Source: Pseudomonadota bacterium
GTDB taxonomy: Bacteria; Pseudomonadota; Alphaproteobacteria; Rhizobiales; Phreatobacteraceae
Assembly (NCBI GenBank): GCA_020161695.1
Contig: JAIUOO010000001.1
Location: 534,768 to 598,767 of the forward strand
DNA: 64,000 bases
Direction of reading: 5' to 3'
Positions 16,225 to 24,570 of the stretch are shown here, in pieces. Each line of letters starts with the position of its first letter. Position 1 is the first letter of the stretch. Made by a program: the position numbers and the translations under genes. Under the pieces are notes generated by a model. It saw only the letters and a list, made by a program, of their open reading frames with translations. It made no database searches and was not told the DNA's origin.

Positions 16225-17556
16225 GTGACCGCCCTTCCCTCCGTCGCCCCGCCCGTCGTTTCCCACGCCCGCGTGCTCGGCATCGCGGTGCCGATGATCT
16301 TCGCGCATGTGACGACGCCATTGCTCGGCATCGTCAGCGCCACCGCTATCGGCCGGCAGGGCGATGCCACCCTGCTCGCCGCCGTGGCGCTCGGCGCTGT
16401 CATCATCGACGTCATCTTCTGGGCCTTCGTGTTCCTGCGCATGGGCACGATCGGACTGACCGCGCAGGCGCTGGGCGCGCGCGACGAGACCGAGCGGCGC
16501 GCCGTCATCGCCCGCGCCCTGCTGCTGGGCTTCGCCATCGGCCTTGCGATGATCGCACTCCAGCGGCCGATCGTGACCGGCATGCTGACCCTCATGGGCC
16601 CCTCGCCCGAAGTGAGCGCAGCGGCCGACACCTATGTCTCGCTGCGGCTCTGGTCGGCGCCCGCGACCTTCGTCAACTACGCCATTCTCGGCTGGCTGAT
16701 CGGACAGGCGCGTACCGTCACCGGCCTCGTCCTGCAGATCGTCATCAACGTCGCCAACATGGCGCTGACCGTGCTGCTGGTCAGCCGCTTCGGCTATGGC
16801 GTGGCCGGCGCGGCGGCGGCCAATGCCATCGCCGAGATCGGCGGCGCGCTTGCCGGCTTCGTCGTCGTGCTGAAACTGCTCGGCGGGCGCTTCGCCGTGT
16901 CGTGGCAGACAGTGCTCGACCGGACGAAGATCATCCGCACCATCGCGATCAACCGCGACATCATGATCCGCACGGCGGCGCTGGTCGGCTCCTTCGCCTT
17001 CTTCACGCGGCAGGGCGCGGTCGGCGGCGACACGGTGCTCGCGGCCAATGCCATCCTGATGAACCTCGTCGGCGTCGTCGCCTTCTTCCTCGACGGCTTC
17101 GCCACCTCGGCCGAACAGCTCGGGGGCCAAGCGGTGGGCGCGCGCCACGAGGCCTCGTTCCGCCGGGCCGTCCTGCTGTCGGGCATCTGGGCCATCGCCT
17201 TCGGCACGGCGGCCTCGCTGGTCTTCTTCGGCTTCGGCGGCGGGGCCATCGACCTGATTTCGACATCGGAGGCTGTGCGCGCGGAGGCGCGGCGCTACCT
17301 GCCCTATGCGGCGCTGACGCCCTTCACCGGGGTCATGGCCTTCCTGTTCGACGGCGTGTTCATCGGCGCGACATGGTCGGCCGCGATGCGCAACTGCATG
17401 GTCGCGGCCTTCGCGACCTTCATCGCGGCGTGGTGGCTCTTGAAGGGCTACGGCAATGACGGGCTGTGGATCGCCTTCCTGATCCTGCAGGCGGTGCGCG
17501 GGCTCTATCAGGCGGCTGTGCTGCCCGGCCTGATGCGGGCGACGTTCCGAAGCTAG
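16225..17556 (+). CDS. MATE-family efflux transporter
   Basis: This 443-residue membrane protein has about twelve hydrophobic helices in two related halves, as expected for MATE (DinF/NorM-like) cation-coupled drug exporters. Recognisable stretches are AHVTTPLLGIVSATAIG early in helix 1-2 and GFATSAEQLGGQAVGARH in the second half, as in DinF-like members. The start is GTG, with AGAAGGGCGG just upstream. It is convergent with pyrD, one base separating the two stops. The transported compound is unknown. Confidence 0.88.
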   Translation: MTALPSVAPPVVSHARVLGIAVPMIFAHVTTPLLGIVSATAIGRQGDATLLAAVALGAVIIDVIFWAFVFLRMGTIGLTAQALGARDETERRAVIARALLLGFAIGLAMIALQRPIVTGMLTLMGPSPEVSAAADTYVSLRLWSAPATFVNYAILGWLIGQARTVTGLVLQIVINVANMALTVLLVSRFGYGVAGAAAANAIAEIGGALAGFVVVLKLLGGRFAVSWQTVLDRTKIIRTIAINRDIMIRTAALVGSFAFFTRQGAVGGDTVLAANAILMNLVGVVAFFLDGFATSAEQLGGQAVGARHEASFRRAVLLSGIWAIAFGTAASLVFFGFGGGAIDLISTSEAVRAEARRYLPYAALTPFTGVMAFLFDGVFIGATWSAAMRNCMVAAFATFIAAWWLLKGYGNDGLWIAFLILQAVRGLYQAAVLPGLMRATFRS

Positions 17557-17557
17557 A

Positions 17558-18637
17558 TCAGCCGAGTTTCCAGTCGGCGTTCTGCGTGCCGATCACGTCC
17601 GTAATCGATGTCCGCCCGTCGCGACGCAGGCGCGCGAGCAGCCCGGCCTTGATGTCCCCGACGAGGCCGAAACCCTTGAACACCATGGCGGAATAGAGCT
17701 GCACCAGCGTCGCGCCCGCGGCGATCTTGGCATAGGCGTCCTCGGCCGAGGCGATGCCGCCGACGCCGACCAGCGGGAACTGGCCCTCGACCCGCCGAAA
17801 AGCTTCGGCCAGCATCTGCGTCGAGCGGTCGAACAGCGGCGCGCCGGAGAGGCCGCCCGTCTCTTTCGCCGTCGCCTGATCGATCAGCGTGTCCGGCCGG
17901 GCGATGGTGGTGTTCGACACGATCATGCCGTCGACGCCGCGCTTGCGGCTGACCCGCACCATGTCGTCGAGGCCGTCGAGAGAGAGGTCCGGCGCGATCT
18001 TGACGAGGATGGGCCGGCCGGGAGCCGCCTTGTCGCGCGCCTCGATGCAGCGCGCCAGCACCTCGTCGAGGAAGCCCGCCTGCTGGAGATCGCGCAGGCC
18101 CGGCGTGTTCGGCGACGACACGTTGATCGACAGATAGGAAACGTGGGGCGCCAGTTTCTCGACCAGCAGGCCGTAATCTGCGATGCGGTCGGCGGTGTCC
18201 TTGTTCGGCCCGATATTGACGCCGACCACGCCGCTGCGCCCGGCGCGGCCGGCAAGACGGCGCGCGACGACATCGACGCCGTCCGAGTTGAGGCCGTAGC
18301 GATTGATCACGGCCTCGTCGGGCACGAGGCGGAAGACGCGCGGCTTCGGATTGCCGGCCTGCGGCTTCGGCGTGACGCCGCCGACCTCGACGAAGCCGAA
18401 GCCGAGACGCAGGGCGGCGTCCGGCACCTCGGCATGCTTGTCGAAGCCCGCCGCGAGGCCGACCGGGTTCGGGAAGGTCAGGCCGAAAGCCGAGACGCCG
18501 AGCCGGCGGTCGTCATCGGCGCAACGCGGGATCGGCAGCGCCTTCAGCGCCGCGATGGCGAGTTGGTGGCCGGTTTCGGCATCGGTCGCGAGAAGCAGCG
18601 GCCGGGCGAGACGGGAGGCGAGCGAGAGCAGCGACAT
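17558..18637 (-). CDS. pyrD: Dihydroorotate dehydrogenase (quinone), class 2
   Basis: PyrD oxidises dihydroorotate to orotate with FMN and passes electrons to quinone at the inner membrane. The 359-residue length and N-terminal helices ([14 protein letters not shown]) mark the membrane-associated class 2. Key motifs are [36 protein letters not shown] with the class 2 catalytic serine, IVSNTT and [16 protein letters not shown] chose the MSLLS start; the open frame continues upstream into the REP element, where translation is not credible. Confidence 0.95.
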   Translation of the reverse strand: MSLLSLASRLARPLLLATDAETGHQLAIAALKALPIPRCADDDRRLGVSAFGLTFPNPVGLAAGFDKHAEVPDAALRLGFGFVEVGGVTPKPQAGNPKPRVFRLVPDEAVINRYGLNSDGVDVVARRLAGRAGRSGVVGVNIGPNKDTADRIADYGLLVEKLAPHVSYLSINVSSPNTPGLRDLQQAGFLDEVLARCIEARDKAAPGRPILVKIAPDLSLDGLDDMVRVSRKRGVDGMIVSNTTIARPDTLIDQATAKETGGLSGAPLFDRSTQMLAEAFRRVEGQFPLVGVGGIASAEDAYAKIAAGATLVQLYSAMVFKGFGLVGDIKAGLLARLRRDGRTSITDVIGTQNADWKLG

Positions 18638-18706
18638 GGCCGGTGTTTGGCATCGGCAGGCCCAAGGGGCAAGACCGCTGTTGGGGTCGCACGACAGCGC
18701 AACATC

Positions 18707-18795
18707 GTCATGGCCGGGCTTGGCCCGGCCATCCACGACTTTTCTAGGTCACTGGCGCTCAAGTCGTGGATGCCCGGCACAAGGCCGGGCATGAC
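18707..18795. repeat. REP-like double-hairpin element, copy A
   Basis: The element starts GTCATGGCCGGGC and ends GCCCGGC...GGCCGGGCATGAC. Its two ends are self-complementary hairpins, and an inner ATCCACGACTT pairs with AAGTCGTGGAT. It lies between the 3' end of metZ and the start of pyrD. Four more copies occur in this window (B-E). Confidence 0.85.
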
Positions 18796-18813
18796 GGTAG
18801 GGGCAACCGTGCC

Positions 18814-20040
18814 TCAGAGCCTGACGATCTTCGCGTCCGCCGGCCATTCCAGCGTCTTGAGCGCCTGAGCGAGGTCCTCGATCAGGTCATCCGGGTCCTC
18901 CAGGCCGACCGACAGGCGCAGCAGGCCGTCGGTAATGCCCATTTCGAGCTTCTCCTCGGGCGTGAAGCGATCATGCGTGGTGGTCGGCGGATGGGTGATC
19001 AGGCTCTTGGCATCGCCGAGATTGTTGGAGATGCGGATGATGTTCAGCGCATTGGCGACGCGGAACGCGCCGGCCTTGCCGCCCTCGACCTCGAAGGCGA
19101 TCAGCGTCGAGCCGCCGCGCATCTGGCGCTGCGCCAGTTCGTATTGCGGGTGATCCTTGCGGCCGGGATAGAGCACCTTGGTGATGCCCGGCAGCTCGGC
19201 CAGCGCATCGGCGACTTTCGCGGCGTTCTGGGTCTGCCGCTCGACGCGGACCTGCAGCGTCTCCAGCGCCTTCAGCGCCACCCAGGCGGTGAACGGGCTC
19301 ATGGCCGGGCCGGTCTGGCGCAGGTACTGGTAGATGTAGTCCTGGATGAACTGCTTGGAGCCGAGGATGGCGCCGCCAAGGCAGCGACCCTGCCCGTCGA
19401 TGTGCTTGGTGGTCGAATAGACCACGCAGTCGGCGCCAAGCTCCAGCGGGCTCTGCAGCAGCGGCGTCGCGAAGACGTTGTCGACCGTCACCTTGATGCC
19501 GGTCTTCCTGGCGATCTGGCAGATGGCCGCGATGTCATAGACCTCGAGCGTCGGGTTGGTCGGGCTTTCGAGGAAGAAGACCTTGGTGTTGGGGCGCACG
19601 GCGGCCTGCCACTGGGCGAGGTCCGCGCCGTCGATCAGCGTCGATTCCACGCCGAAGCGCGGCAGCAGGTTCTCGATGATGTAGCGGTTCGAGCCGAACA
19701 GCGCCTTGGCCGCCACGACATGGTCGCCGGCAGAGAGCTGGCCGAACAGCGCGGCATTCACGGCGGCCATGCCGGTGGCGGTCGCCTTGGCGGCCTCCGC
19801 CCCTTCCAGCAGCGCCATGCGGTCCTCGAACATCTGCACGGTCGGGTTCGAGAAGCGGGCGTAGATGAAGCCGGGATCGGTGTTCTTGAAGCGCGCCTCG
19901 GCCTGTTCCGCCGTCTCGTAGACGTGGCCCTGCGTCAGGAACAGCGCCTCGGAGGTCTCGCCGAACTCGGAACGCAGCGTGCCGCCGTGAACGAGACGGG
20001 TCGCGGGCCGTGCACGGGTGGGGTCGAACGGCTTCTTCAT
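18814..20040 (-). CDS. metZ: O-succinylhomoserine sulfhydrylase
   Basis: MetZ makes homocysteine directly from O-succinylhomoserine and sulfide with PLP, in methionine synthesis. The 408-residue protein fits the Cys/Met metabolism PLP family. ATRLVHGG lies at the N-terminus, YARFSNPTVQMFEDRMA and ATATGMAAVNAAL follow, the PLP lysine is in YSTTKHIDGQGR, and the C-terminal part has LLRLSVGLED. The start MKKPFDPTRARPATR follows a SAM-II riboswitch leader, which strongly supports a methionine-pathway role over cystathionine gamma-synthase or MetY. The open frame continues upstream through the riboswitch but is not coding. Confidence 0.94.
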   Translation of the reverse strand: MKKPFDPTRARPATRLVHGGTLRSEFGETSEALFLTQGHVYETAEQAEARFKNTDPGFIYARFSNPTVQMFEDRMALLEGAEAAKATATGMAAVNAALFGQLSAGDHVVAAKALFGSNRYIIENLLPRFGVESTLIDGADLAQWQAAVRPNTKVFFLESPTNPTLEVYDIAAICQIARKTGIKVTVDNVFATPLLQSPLELGADCVVYSTTKHIDGQGRCLGGAILGSKQFIQDYIYQYLRQTGPAMSPFTAWVALKALETLQVRVERQTQNAAKVADALAELPGITKVLYPGRKDHPQYELAQRQMRGGSTLIAFEVEGGKAGAFRVANALNIIRISNNLGDAKSLITHPPTTTHDRFTPEEKLEMGITDGLLRLSVGLEDPDDLIEDLAQALKTLEWPADAKIVRL

Positions 20041-20107
20041 GGCGAACCTCAGGCGCGCTGCGGGGCACTTGTCCCCGGAAAAAACAAAACCCGACCTGGC
20101 AAAAGCC

Positions 20108-20137
20108 GAGGCCGGGTTGATCCCGTGCGCCCGGCCT
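20108..20137 (-). terminator. Possible expression-platform hairpin of the metZ riboswitch
   Basis: Just after the aptamer, GGCCGGG and CCCGGCC can pair around ~13 bases and are followed by TCGGCTTTT. The 5' arm abuts the conserved AAAAGG end of the aptamer, so aptamer folding and this stem could compete or cooperate. Whether control is by termination or at translation is not clear. Confidence 0.45.
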
Positions 20138-20190
20138 TTTAGCGAGATGTTTAGCGTGGATCGCAAGCCGGCCGGCCAAATCTCCACGTC
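20135..20190 (-). promoter_or_regulatory. SAM-II riboswitch upstream of metZ
   Basis: On the minus strand the leader carries the SAM-II layout. The P1 stem is CGTGGA/TCCACG (20183-20188 with 20155-20160). The loop contains GATTTG and CCGGCTTGC, and the 3' pseudoknot strand is CTAAA...GCTAAAAGG (20135-20154). These are the conserved blocks of the alphaproteobacterial SAM-II class, which represses methionine genes when S-adenosylmethionine is high. It ends ~95 bases before metZ. Confidence 0.9.
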
Positions 20191-20199
20191 GTGGTCAGC

Positions 20200-20228
20200 T
20201 TGGTAGGATTGCCGAGAGAACGCGTCAA
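20200..20228 (-). promoter_or_regulatory. Predicted metZ promoter
   Basis: TTGACG (20223-20228) and TACCAA (20200-20205) are separated by 17 bases on the minus strand. Transcription would begin near 20193, directly before the SAM-II aptamer. The fit of start site and aptamer makes this plausible despite a weak -10. Confidence 0.55.
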
Positions 20229-20230
20229 GT

Positions 20231-20262
20231 GTTTTGTTCGTTTTGACGAACGTTTTGTTCGT
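20231..20262. promoter_or_regulatory. Direct/inverted repeat between metZ and dcd
   Basis: GTTTTGTTCGT occurs twice (20231-20241 and 20252-20262), and GACGAAC between them is complementary to the GTTCGT halves. It lies just upstream of the predicted metZ -35 and 16 bases before the dcd start. It could be an operator shared by the divergent genes. Confidence 0.4.
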
Positions 20263-20277
20263 CGGGAGTTCGCCGGG

Positions 20278-21372
20278 ATGGTCGAGGACATGACTCAGGG
20301 CATTCTGCCGGCTCAGGCGATCGAGGAACTGGTGGCGCGCGGCGCCATCCGCATCGCGCGGGCGCTCGACGCCGATCAGGTGCAGCCCGCCTCTCTCGAC
20401 CTGCGCCTCGGCTACCGCGCCTACCGCATCCGCGCGAGCTTCCTTCCCGGTCCGAACACGACGGTCGCTGACCGCCTGCAATCGCTCGCGCTCCACGAGA
20501 TCGATCTTTCGCGCGGAGCCGTGCTGGAAACAGGCTGCGTCTATCTGGTCGAACTGCTCGAGGGGCTGGCGCTGCGCGACGGCATTTCCGCGACCGCCAA
20601 CCCGAAGAGCTCGACAGGGCGGCTCGACGTCTTCACCCGCGTCATCCTCGACCGGGCGCAGGCCTTCGACACGATCCCGGCCGACTATGAGGGGCCGCTC
20701 TATCTCGAAATTTCACCGCAGACCTTCCCGGTGCTGGTCAGGACGGGATCACGCCTGTCGCAGATCCGCTTCCGGCGCGGCCGGGCGGAGCTGGCGCTGG
20801 ACGAGATCAATGCACTGCAGGAGAGCGAACGCCTCGTCGACACCGGCGCGCCGGTGGTCGGCCCGGTCGGCATCGCCGTCTCCATCGACCTGATGGGCGA
20901 GGCCTGGGGCGGCCTGCTGGGCTATCGCGCCAAGCGCCATTCCAGCGTCATCGACGTGGACCGGAAAGCCGCCAACGACGTGCTCGACTTCTGGGAGCCG
21001 ATCCAGGAGCGCGGCAAGGGCGAGATGATCCTCGACCCCGACGAGTTCTACATCCTCGCCTCCAAGGAAGCCGTGGTGGTGCCGCCGGACTATGCGGCGG
21101 AGATGCTGCCCTTCGACCCGCTGGTCGGCGAATTCCGAGCGCATTACGCAGGCTTCTTCGATCCCGGCTTCGGCCATGCGGCGGCCGGCGGGCGTGGCGC
21201 GCGCGCGGTGCTGGAAGTGCGCTCGCGCGAGGTGCCGTTCATCCTCGAACATGGGCAGATCGTCGCCCGGCTGGTCTATGAGCGCATGACCGAACGGCCG
21301 CGCAGCCTCTATGGCGAGGTCGGCTCCAACTATCAGGCGCAGGGCCTGAAACTGTCGAAGCATTTCAGGTAG
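20278..21372 (+). CDS. dcd: 2'-deoxycytidine 5'-triphosphate deaminase (double-domain form)
   Basis: This protein deaminates dCTP to dUTP for thymidylate synthesis. At 364 residues it is about twice E. coli Dcd and matches the tandem-domain dCTP deaminases of alphaproteobacteria. It has QPASLDLRLG near the N-terminus, the active-site region ATANPKSSTGRLDVFTRVI (about 105-125) and a second, related domain after residue ~190 with AVVVPPDYAAEML. The start at 20278 has GGAG 10 bases upstream; 20290 is an alternative. It is divergent from metZ and followed by a strong hairpin. Confidence 0.85.
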   Translation: MVEDMTQGILPAQAIEELVARGAIRIARALDADQVQPASLDLRLGYRAYRIRASFLPGPNTTVADRLQSLALHEIDLSRGAVLETGCVYLVELLEGLALRDGISATANPKSSTGRLDVFTRVILDRAQAFDTIPADYEGPLYLEISPQTFPVLVRTGSRLSQIRFRRGRAELALDEINALQESERLVDTGAPVVGPVGIAVSIDLMGEAWGGLLGYRAKRHSSVIDVDRKAANDVLDFWEPIQERGKGEMILDPDEFYILASKEAVVVPPDYAAEMLPFDPLVGEFRAHYAGFFDPGFGHAAAGGRGARAVLEVRSREVPFILEHGQIVARLVYERMTERPRSLYGEVGSNYQAQGLKLSKHFR

Positions 21373-21380
21373 GGCCGGAA

Positions 21381-21405
21381 AACCCTCTCCCATGGGGAGA
21401 GGGTT
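21381..21405. terminator. Hairpin after dcd
   Basis: AACCCTCTCCC and GGGAGAGGGTT form an 11-bp stem with a 3-base ATG loop. It lies 8 bases after the dcd stop and 9 bases from the convergent M20 gene end, so it can serve both strands. The stem shares the CCCTCTCCC core with the repeats at 15995 and 16076. Confidence 0.6.
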
Positions 21406-21414
21406 CGACTGATG

Positions 21415-22587
21415 CTATGCCCCCGACAATTGCTGCTCCACCAGCCGCGCGAAGCAGCTCGCGCCGATCGGCAGCAGGTCGTCGTTGAAGTCGTAGTGGC
21501 CGTTATGGACCGGCACGGCGCCATGCTTGTCGGTCGTCTGACCCAGCAGCATGAAAGCGCCGGGCGCCTTCTCCAGATAGTAGGCGAAGTCCTCGCCGGC
21601 GGTCAGCGAGGGCAAGTCGGTCTTGATGAGATCGTCGCCGACGACGTCACGGGCCGCCTGCTCGAAGGCAGAGGCCTCCTCCACCGTGTTGATGGTCGGC
21701 GGGTAGGAGCGCTTGTAGTCAAGGGAGAGCTCAACGCCGTGGGCGGCGCAGAGCCCGTTGACGGTCTGGTGGAACAATTCGTCCATCGCCTTGCGGGTCG
21801 AGGGCTTCAGCGTGCGGATCGTGCCGGAAATGGTGACGATCTCCGGGATGACGATCTGCGAGGTGCCTGCGAGGAACTTGCCGATGGAGAGCACCACCGT
21901 CTCGTGCGGGTCCATGCGACGGCTGACGAGGTTCTGCAGCGCCGTGTAGATCTGCACGGCGCAGGGCAGCGGATCGAGGCCCATATGCGGCTGCGCGGCG
22001 TGGCTAGAGCGGCCCTTCAGCGTGATGGTGAAATAGTCCACCGCCGCCAGTACGGTGCCGGGGCGGATGGCGGCCGTGCCGAGCGGCAGGTTCCAGGCAT
22101 TGTGGATGCCGTAGACCTGATCGCAGGGGAATTTCTCGAACAGGCCGTCGCGCAGCATCTCGGCGGCGCCGGTCAGCCCCTCCTCCGCGGGCTGGAAGAT
22201 GAGGTGCACCGTGCCCGAGAAGTTGCGGGTTTCGGCGAGATAGCGGGCGGCGCCGAGCAGCATGGTCGTGTGGCCGTCATGGCCGCAGGCATGCATGCGG
22301 TTCTCGTAGGTGCTCTTGTGGGCGAAGTCGTTGAGTTCCGGCATGGGCAGCGCGTCCATGTCGGCGCGCAGGCCGATCTTGCGGTTGCCGGGACGGCCAT
22401 GGATGACGCCCATCAGGCCGGTCTTGCCGAAGCCGCGATGCACTTCGATGCCCCAGGATTCCAGCTTCTCGGCGACGATGCCCGACGTGCGCACCTCCTC
22501 GAAGCCGATCTCGGGATGGGCATGGAAGTCGCGGCGCCATGCGGTCATCTCGTCGTGGTAGGAAGCGATGCGGTCGATGACGGCCAT
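21415..22587 (-). CDS. M20 amidohydrolase (hippurate hydrolase/IAA-amino acid hydrolase-like)
   Basis: The 390-residue protein has the M20D layout. RRDFHAHPEIGFEE is near the N-terminus, GLRADMDALPMPE lies at about 75, the metal ligands are in MHACGHDGHTTMLLGAA, and IFQPAEEG carries the catalytic Glu pair. LTAGEDFAYYLEKAPGAFMLLG is near the C-terminus. This subgroup cleaves amide bonds of N-acyl amino acids (HipO, AbgA, auxin-conjugate hydrolases). The exact substrate is open. It is a single gene, convergent with dcd and ~110 bases downstream of the FecE-type ATPase gene. Confidence 0.88.
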   Translation of the reverse strand: MAVIDRIASYHDEMTAWRRDFHAHPEIGFEEVRTSGIVAEKLESWGIEVHRGFGKTGLMGVIHGRPGNRKIGLRADMDALPMPELNDFAHKSTYENRMHACGHDGHTTMLLGAARYLAETRNFSGTVHLIFQPAEEGLTGAAEMLRDGLFEKFPCDQVYGIHNAWNLPLGTAAIRPGTVLAAVDYFTITLKGRSSHAAQPHMGLDPLPCAVQIYTALQNLVSRRMDPHETVVLSIGKFLAGTSQIVIPEIVTISGTIRTLKPSTRKAMDELFHQTVNGLCAAHGVELSLDYKRSYPPTINTVEEASAFEQAARDVVGDDLIKTDLPSLTAGEDFAYYLEKAPGAFMLLGQTTDKHGAVPVHNGHYDFNDDLLPIGASCFARLVEQQLSGA

Positions 22588-22695
22588 GGCGGGCTCCTGA
22601 TGCTGGGAGCCCGGAGGCTATCGGCGGCGGCGCGCCGCTGTCGAGCGCCGGTGCGGCAGCGCAGCCTTGCGGTGGCCAATCTTGCCTGCCTCGGC

Positions 22696-23472
22696 CTAGC
22701 GCCGCATTCGCCCCGCCGGAACCGGCACGCGGCGGCCGTCCATGTCGATGAAGGCGCAGGCGAGCCCGAATGTCTCCGCAAGGCGCGCCTCGGTCAGCGT
22801 CTCGTCCGGGGGACCGAAAGCCGCCGCCCTGCCCCTGTCGAGCACCAGAATGCGGTCGGCGAAGCGCGCCGCCATGGTCAGGTCGTGCAGCACGGCGACG
22901 ACGGAGCGACCCTCCGCGGCCAGCGCGCGCATCAGGTCCATGACCTCGAACTGATGCGCGACGTCGAGGGCGGCGGTCGGCTCGTCGAGCACAAGCAGCG
23001 GCGCGCCGGTCGCCAGCGCGCGCGCGAGCATGACGCGGGCGCGTTCGCCGCCGGAGAGCTCGGTGACCGGGCGGTTCGCAAAGCCGGTCAGGTCGAGGCG
23101 TTCCATCGCGGCATCGACCGCCTCGCGGTCTGCGGTTGAAAGGCGGCCAAAGGGATCGCCGTGCGGCAGGCGGCCGAGGCCGACGGCATCGCGCACCGGC
23201 AGCGCCCAGGCGAACTCGGCCCTCTGCGGCAGGTAGGCGATGCGGCGCGCGCGCTCGCCGGCCGACATGCCGCCGACGTCAGAGCCGTCGAGGCTGATCC
23301 TGCCGTCATGGCGCAGGAGGCCGGCCACGGCGCGCATAAGGCTGGTCTTGCCGGCGCCGTTCGGCCCGACGACCACCGTGAGGCCGCCGGCAGGCATGTC
23401 CAGCGACACGCCGTCGACGACCCTGCGGCCGCCGAGGTCCGCGCTGACGCGGTCGAGCACGAGCCGGGTCAT
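22696..23472 (-). CDS. Iron-chelate/cobalamin-type ABC transporter ATP-binding protein (FecE/BtuD type)
   Basis: This 258-residue ATPase has Walker A GPNGAGKTS, PQRAEFAWALPVRDAV in the Q-loop region, signature LSGGERARVMLARAL and Walker B LLVLDEPTAALD. The layout belongs to the type II importers for siderophores, heme or cobalamin. It starts ATG overlapping the permease stop by 4 bases (ATGA), so the two subunits are translationally coupled. No TonB-dependent receptor or periplasmic binding protein gene lies beside it, so the ligand is not indicated. Confidence 0.88.
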   Translation of the reverse strand: MTRLVLDRVSADLGGRRVVDGVSLDMPAGGLTVVVGPNGAGKTSLMRAVAGLLRHDGRISLDGSDVGGMSAGERARRIAYLPQRAEFAWALPVRDAVGLGRLPHGDPFGRLSTADREAVDAAMERLDLTGFANRPVTELSGGERARVMLARALATGAPLLVLDEPTAALDVAHQFEVMDLMRALAAEGRSVVAVLHDLTMAARFADRILVLDRGRAAAFGPPDETLTEARLAETFGLACAFIDMDGRRVPVPAGRMRR

Positions 23473-24452
23473 GCCTCTTCCTCCGCCCGGCGCTGGCGGA
23501 GGATTCGCCAGAGGAAGAAGGGCACGCCGACCAGCGCGGTGACGACGCCGGTCTTGATTTCGGTGGTTGCCGGAATCAGCCGGGCGGCGATATCGGCGGC
23601 GGTCAGCAGAGCCGCGCCGGCAAGCGCCGCCGGAAGCAGGATGCGCGCGGGATCGGAGCCTGCCGCGCGGCGCACCAGATGCGGCGCGACGAGCCCGACA
23701 AAACCGATGGCGCCAGTAACGGACACCGCCGCGCCGACGCCGAGCGCAAGGCCCACCGCCACCACGAGCCGCGCGCGGGCGACATTGGCGCCGAGGCTCG
23801 CCGCCACCTCCTCGCCGAGCGTCAGGGCGCGATAGGTACGCGCCTGCGAGACCAGCAGCGCGGCGCCAGCGGCCATGAAGGGTCCGGCAAGGGCGACATG
23901 GACGAAGGAGCGATCCTCCAGCGATCCCAGCAGCCAGAAGGCGATCTCCAGTGCGGCGAAGGGGTTCGGGGCGAGGTTGAGAACCAGCGCGGTGGCCGCG
24001 CCGAACAGGCTGTTGAGCGCGAGGCCCGCGAGCAACAGCACCGTGACGCCCGCCCGGTTGCCGGCCACCAGGAACAGCGCGGCGACGGAGACGAAGGCCC
24101 CCGCCATGCCCGCCGCCGGCATCCAGAGCGACAGGACGGAAGCGCCGCCGAAAGCCAGCATGGCCGCCGAGGCGAAAGCGGCGGCGGCCGGCGCGCCGAA
24201 CAGGGTCGGCTCGGCCAGCGGGTTGCGGACGAGGCCCTGAAGCGCAGCGCCGGCAAGGCCGAGCGTCGCGCCGATCATCAGCGCCAGAATGGTGCGTGGC
24301 AGGCGGATATCGTGGACGATGATGCCGGCCGTGCTGTCGCCGCCGGCAAGGCCCTTCAGAACTGCTACTGGCGGCAGCCACACGGGCCCCGCCATGAGCG
24401 ACAGGCCGGCGAGGACAATGCAGGCAAGGGCGAGAGTCGCGGTGGGTCGCAT
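23469..24452 (-). CDS. FecCD-family iron/cobalamin ABC transporter permease
   Basis: The 327-residue permease has about nine or ten membrane helices and the FecCD motifs. DIRLPRTILALMIGATLGLAG lies near residue 45, LVRNPLAEPTLFG follows, GAIGFVGLVAPHLVRRAAG is around residue 240 and ATTEIKTGVVTALVGVPFF near the end. The start MRPTATLALA avoids a frame extension that would read through REP copy B. The usual periplasmic binding protein gene is missing from both sides, so this permease/ATPase pair must borrow one encoded elsewhere or be a remnant. Confidence 0.88.
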   Translation of the reverse strand: MRPTATLALACIVLAGLSLMAGPVWLPPVAVLKGLAGGDSTAGIIVHDIRLPRTILALMIGATLGLAGAALQGLVRNPLAEPTLFGAPAAAAFASAAMLAFGGASVLSLWMPAAGMAGAFVSVAALFLVAGNRAGVTVLLLAGLALNSLFGAATALVLNLAPNPFAALEIAFWLLGSLEDRSFVHVALAGPFMAAGAALLVSQARTYRALTLGEEVAASLGANVARARLVVAVGLALGVGAAVSVTGAIGFVGLVAPHLVRRAAGSDPARILLPAALAGAALLTAADIAARLIPATTEIKTGVVTALVGVPFFLWRILRQRRAEEEA

Positions 24453-24458
24453 CCAAAC

Positions 24459-24550
24459 GTCATGGCCGGGCCTGTCCCGGCCATCCACGACATGGATTTG
24501 AGAGACAGGCGAAATCAATCGTGGATACCCGGGCCAGGCCCGGGCATGAC
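24459..24550. repeat. REP-like double-hairpin element, copy B
   Basis: Same family as copy A: GTCATGGCCGGGCCTGTCCC at one end, CCCGGGCCAGGCCCGGGCATGAC at the other with inner ATCCACGA/TCGTGGAT. It lies between the trmB 3' end and the FecCD start. Confidence 0.85.
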
Positions 24551-24570
24551 GGACAGGAAGCCGTCTGGTC

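Noticed and set aside
16225..17556. Possible two-gene split in the MATE region
   Set aside because: The frame is continuous and both MATE halves are present with normal length.
18637..18736. Longer pyrD start at 18736
   Set aside because: The extra residues would be encoded by REP copy A and are not part of the family; the MSLLS start fits class 2 PyrD.
20041..20600. CRISPR-like array from repeated TTTTGTTCG
   Set aside because: Only two copies of an 11-base repeat, no spacers of constant length and no cas genes.
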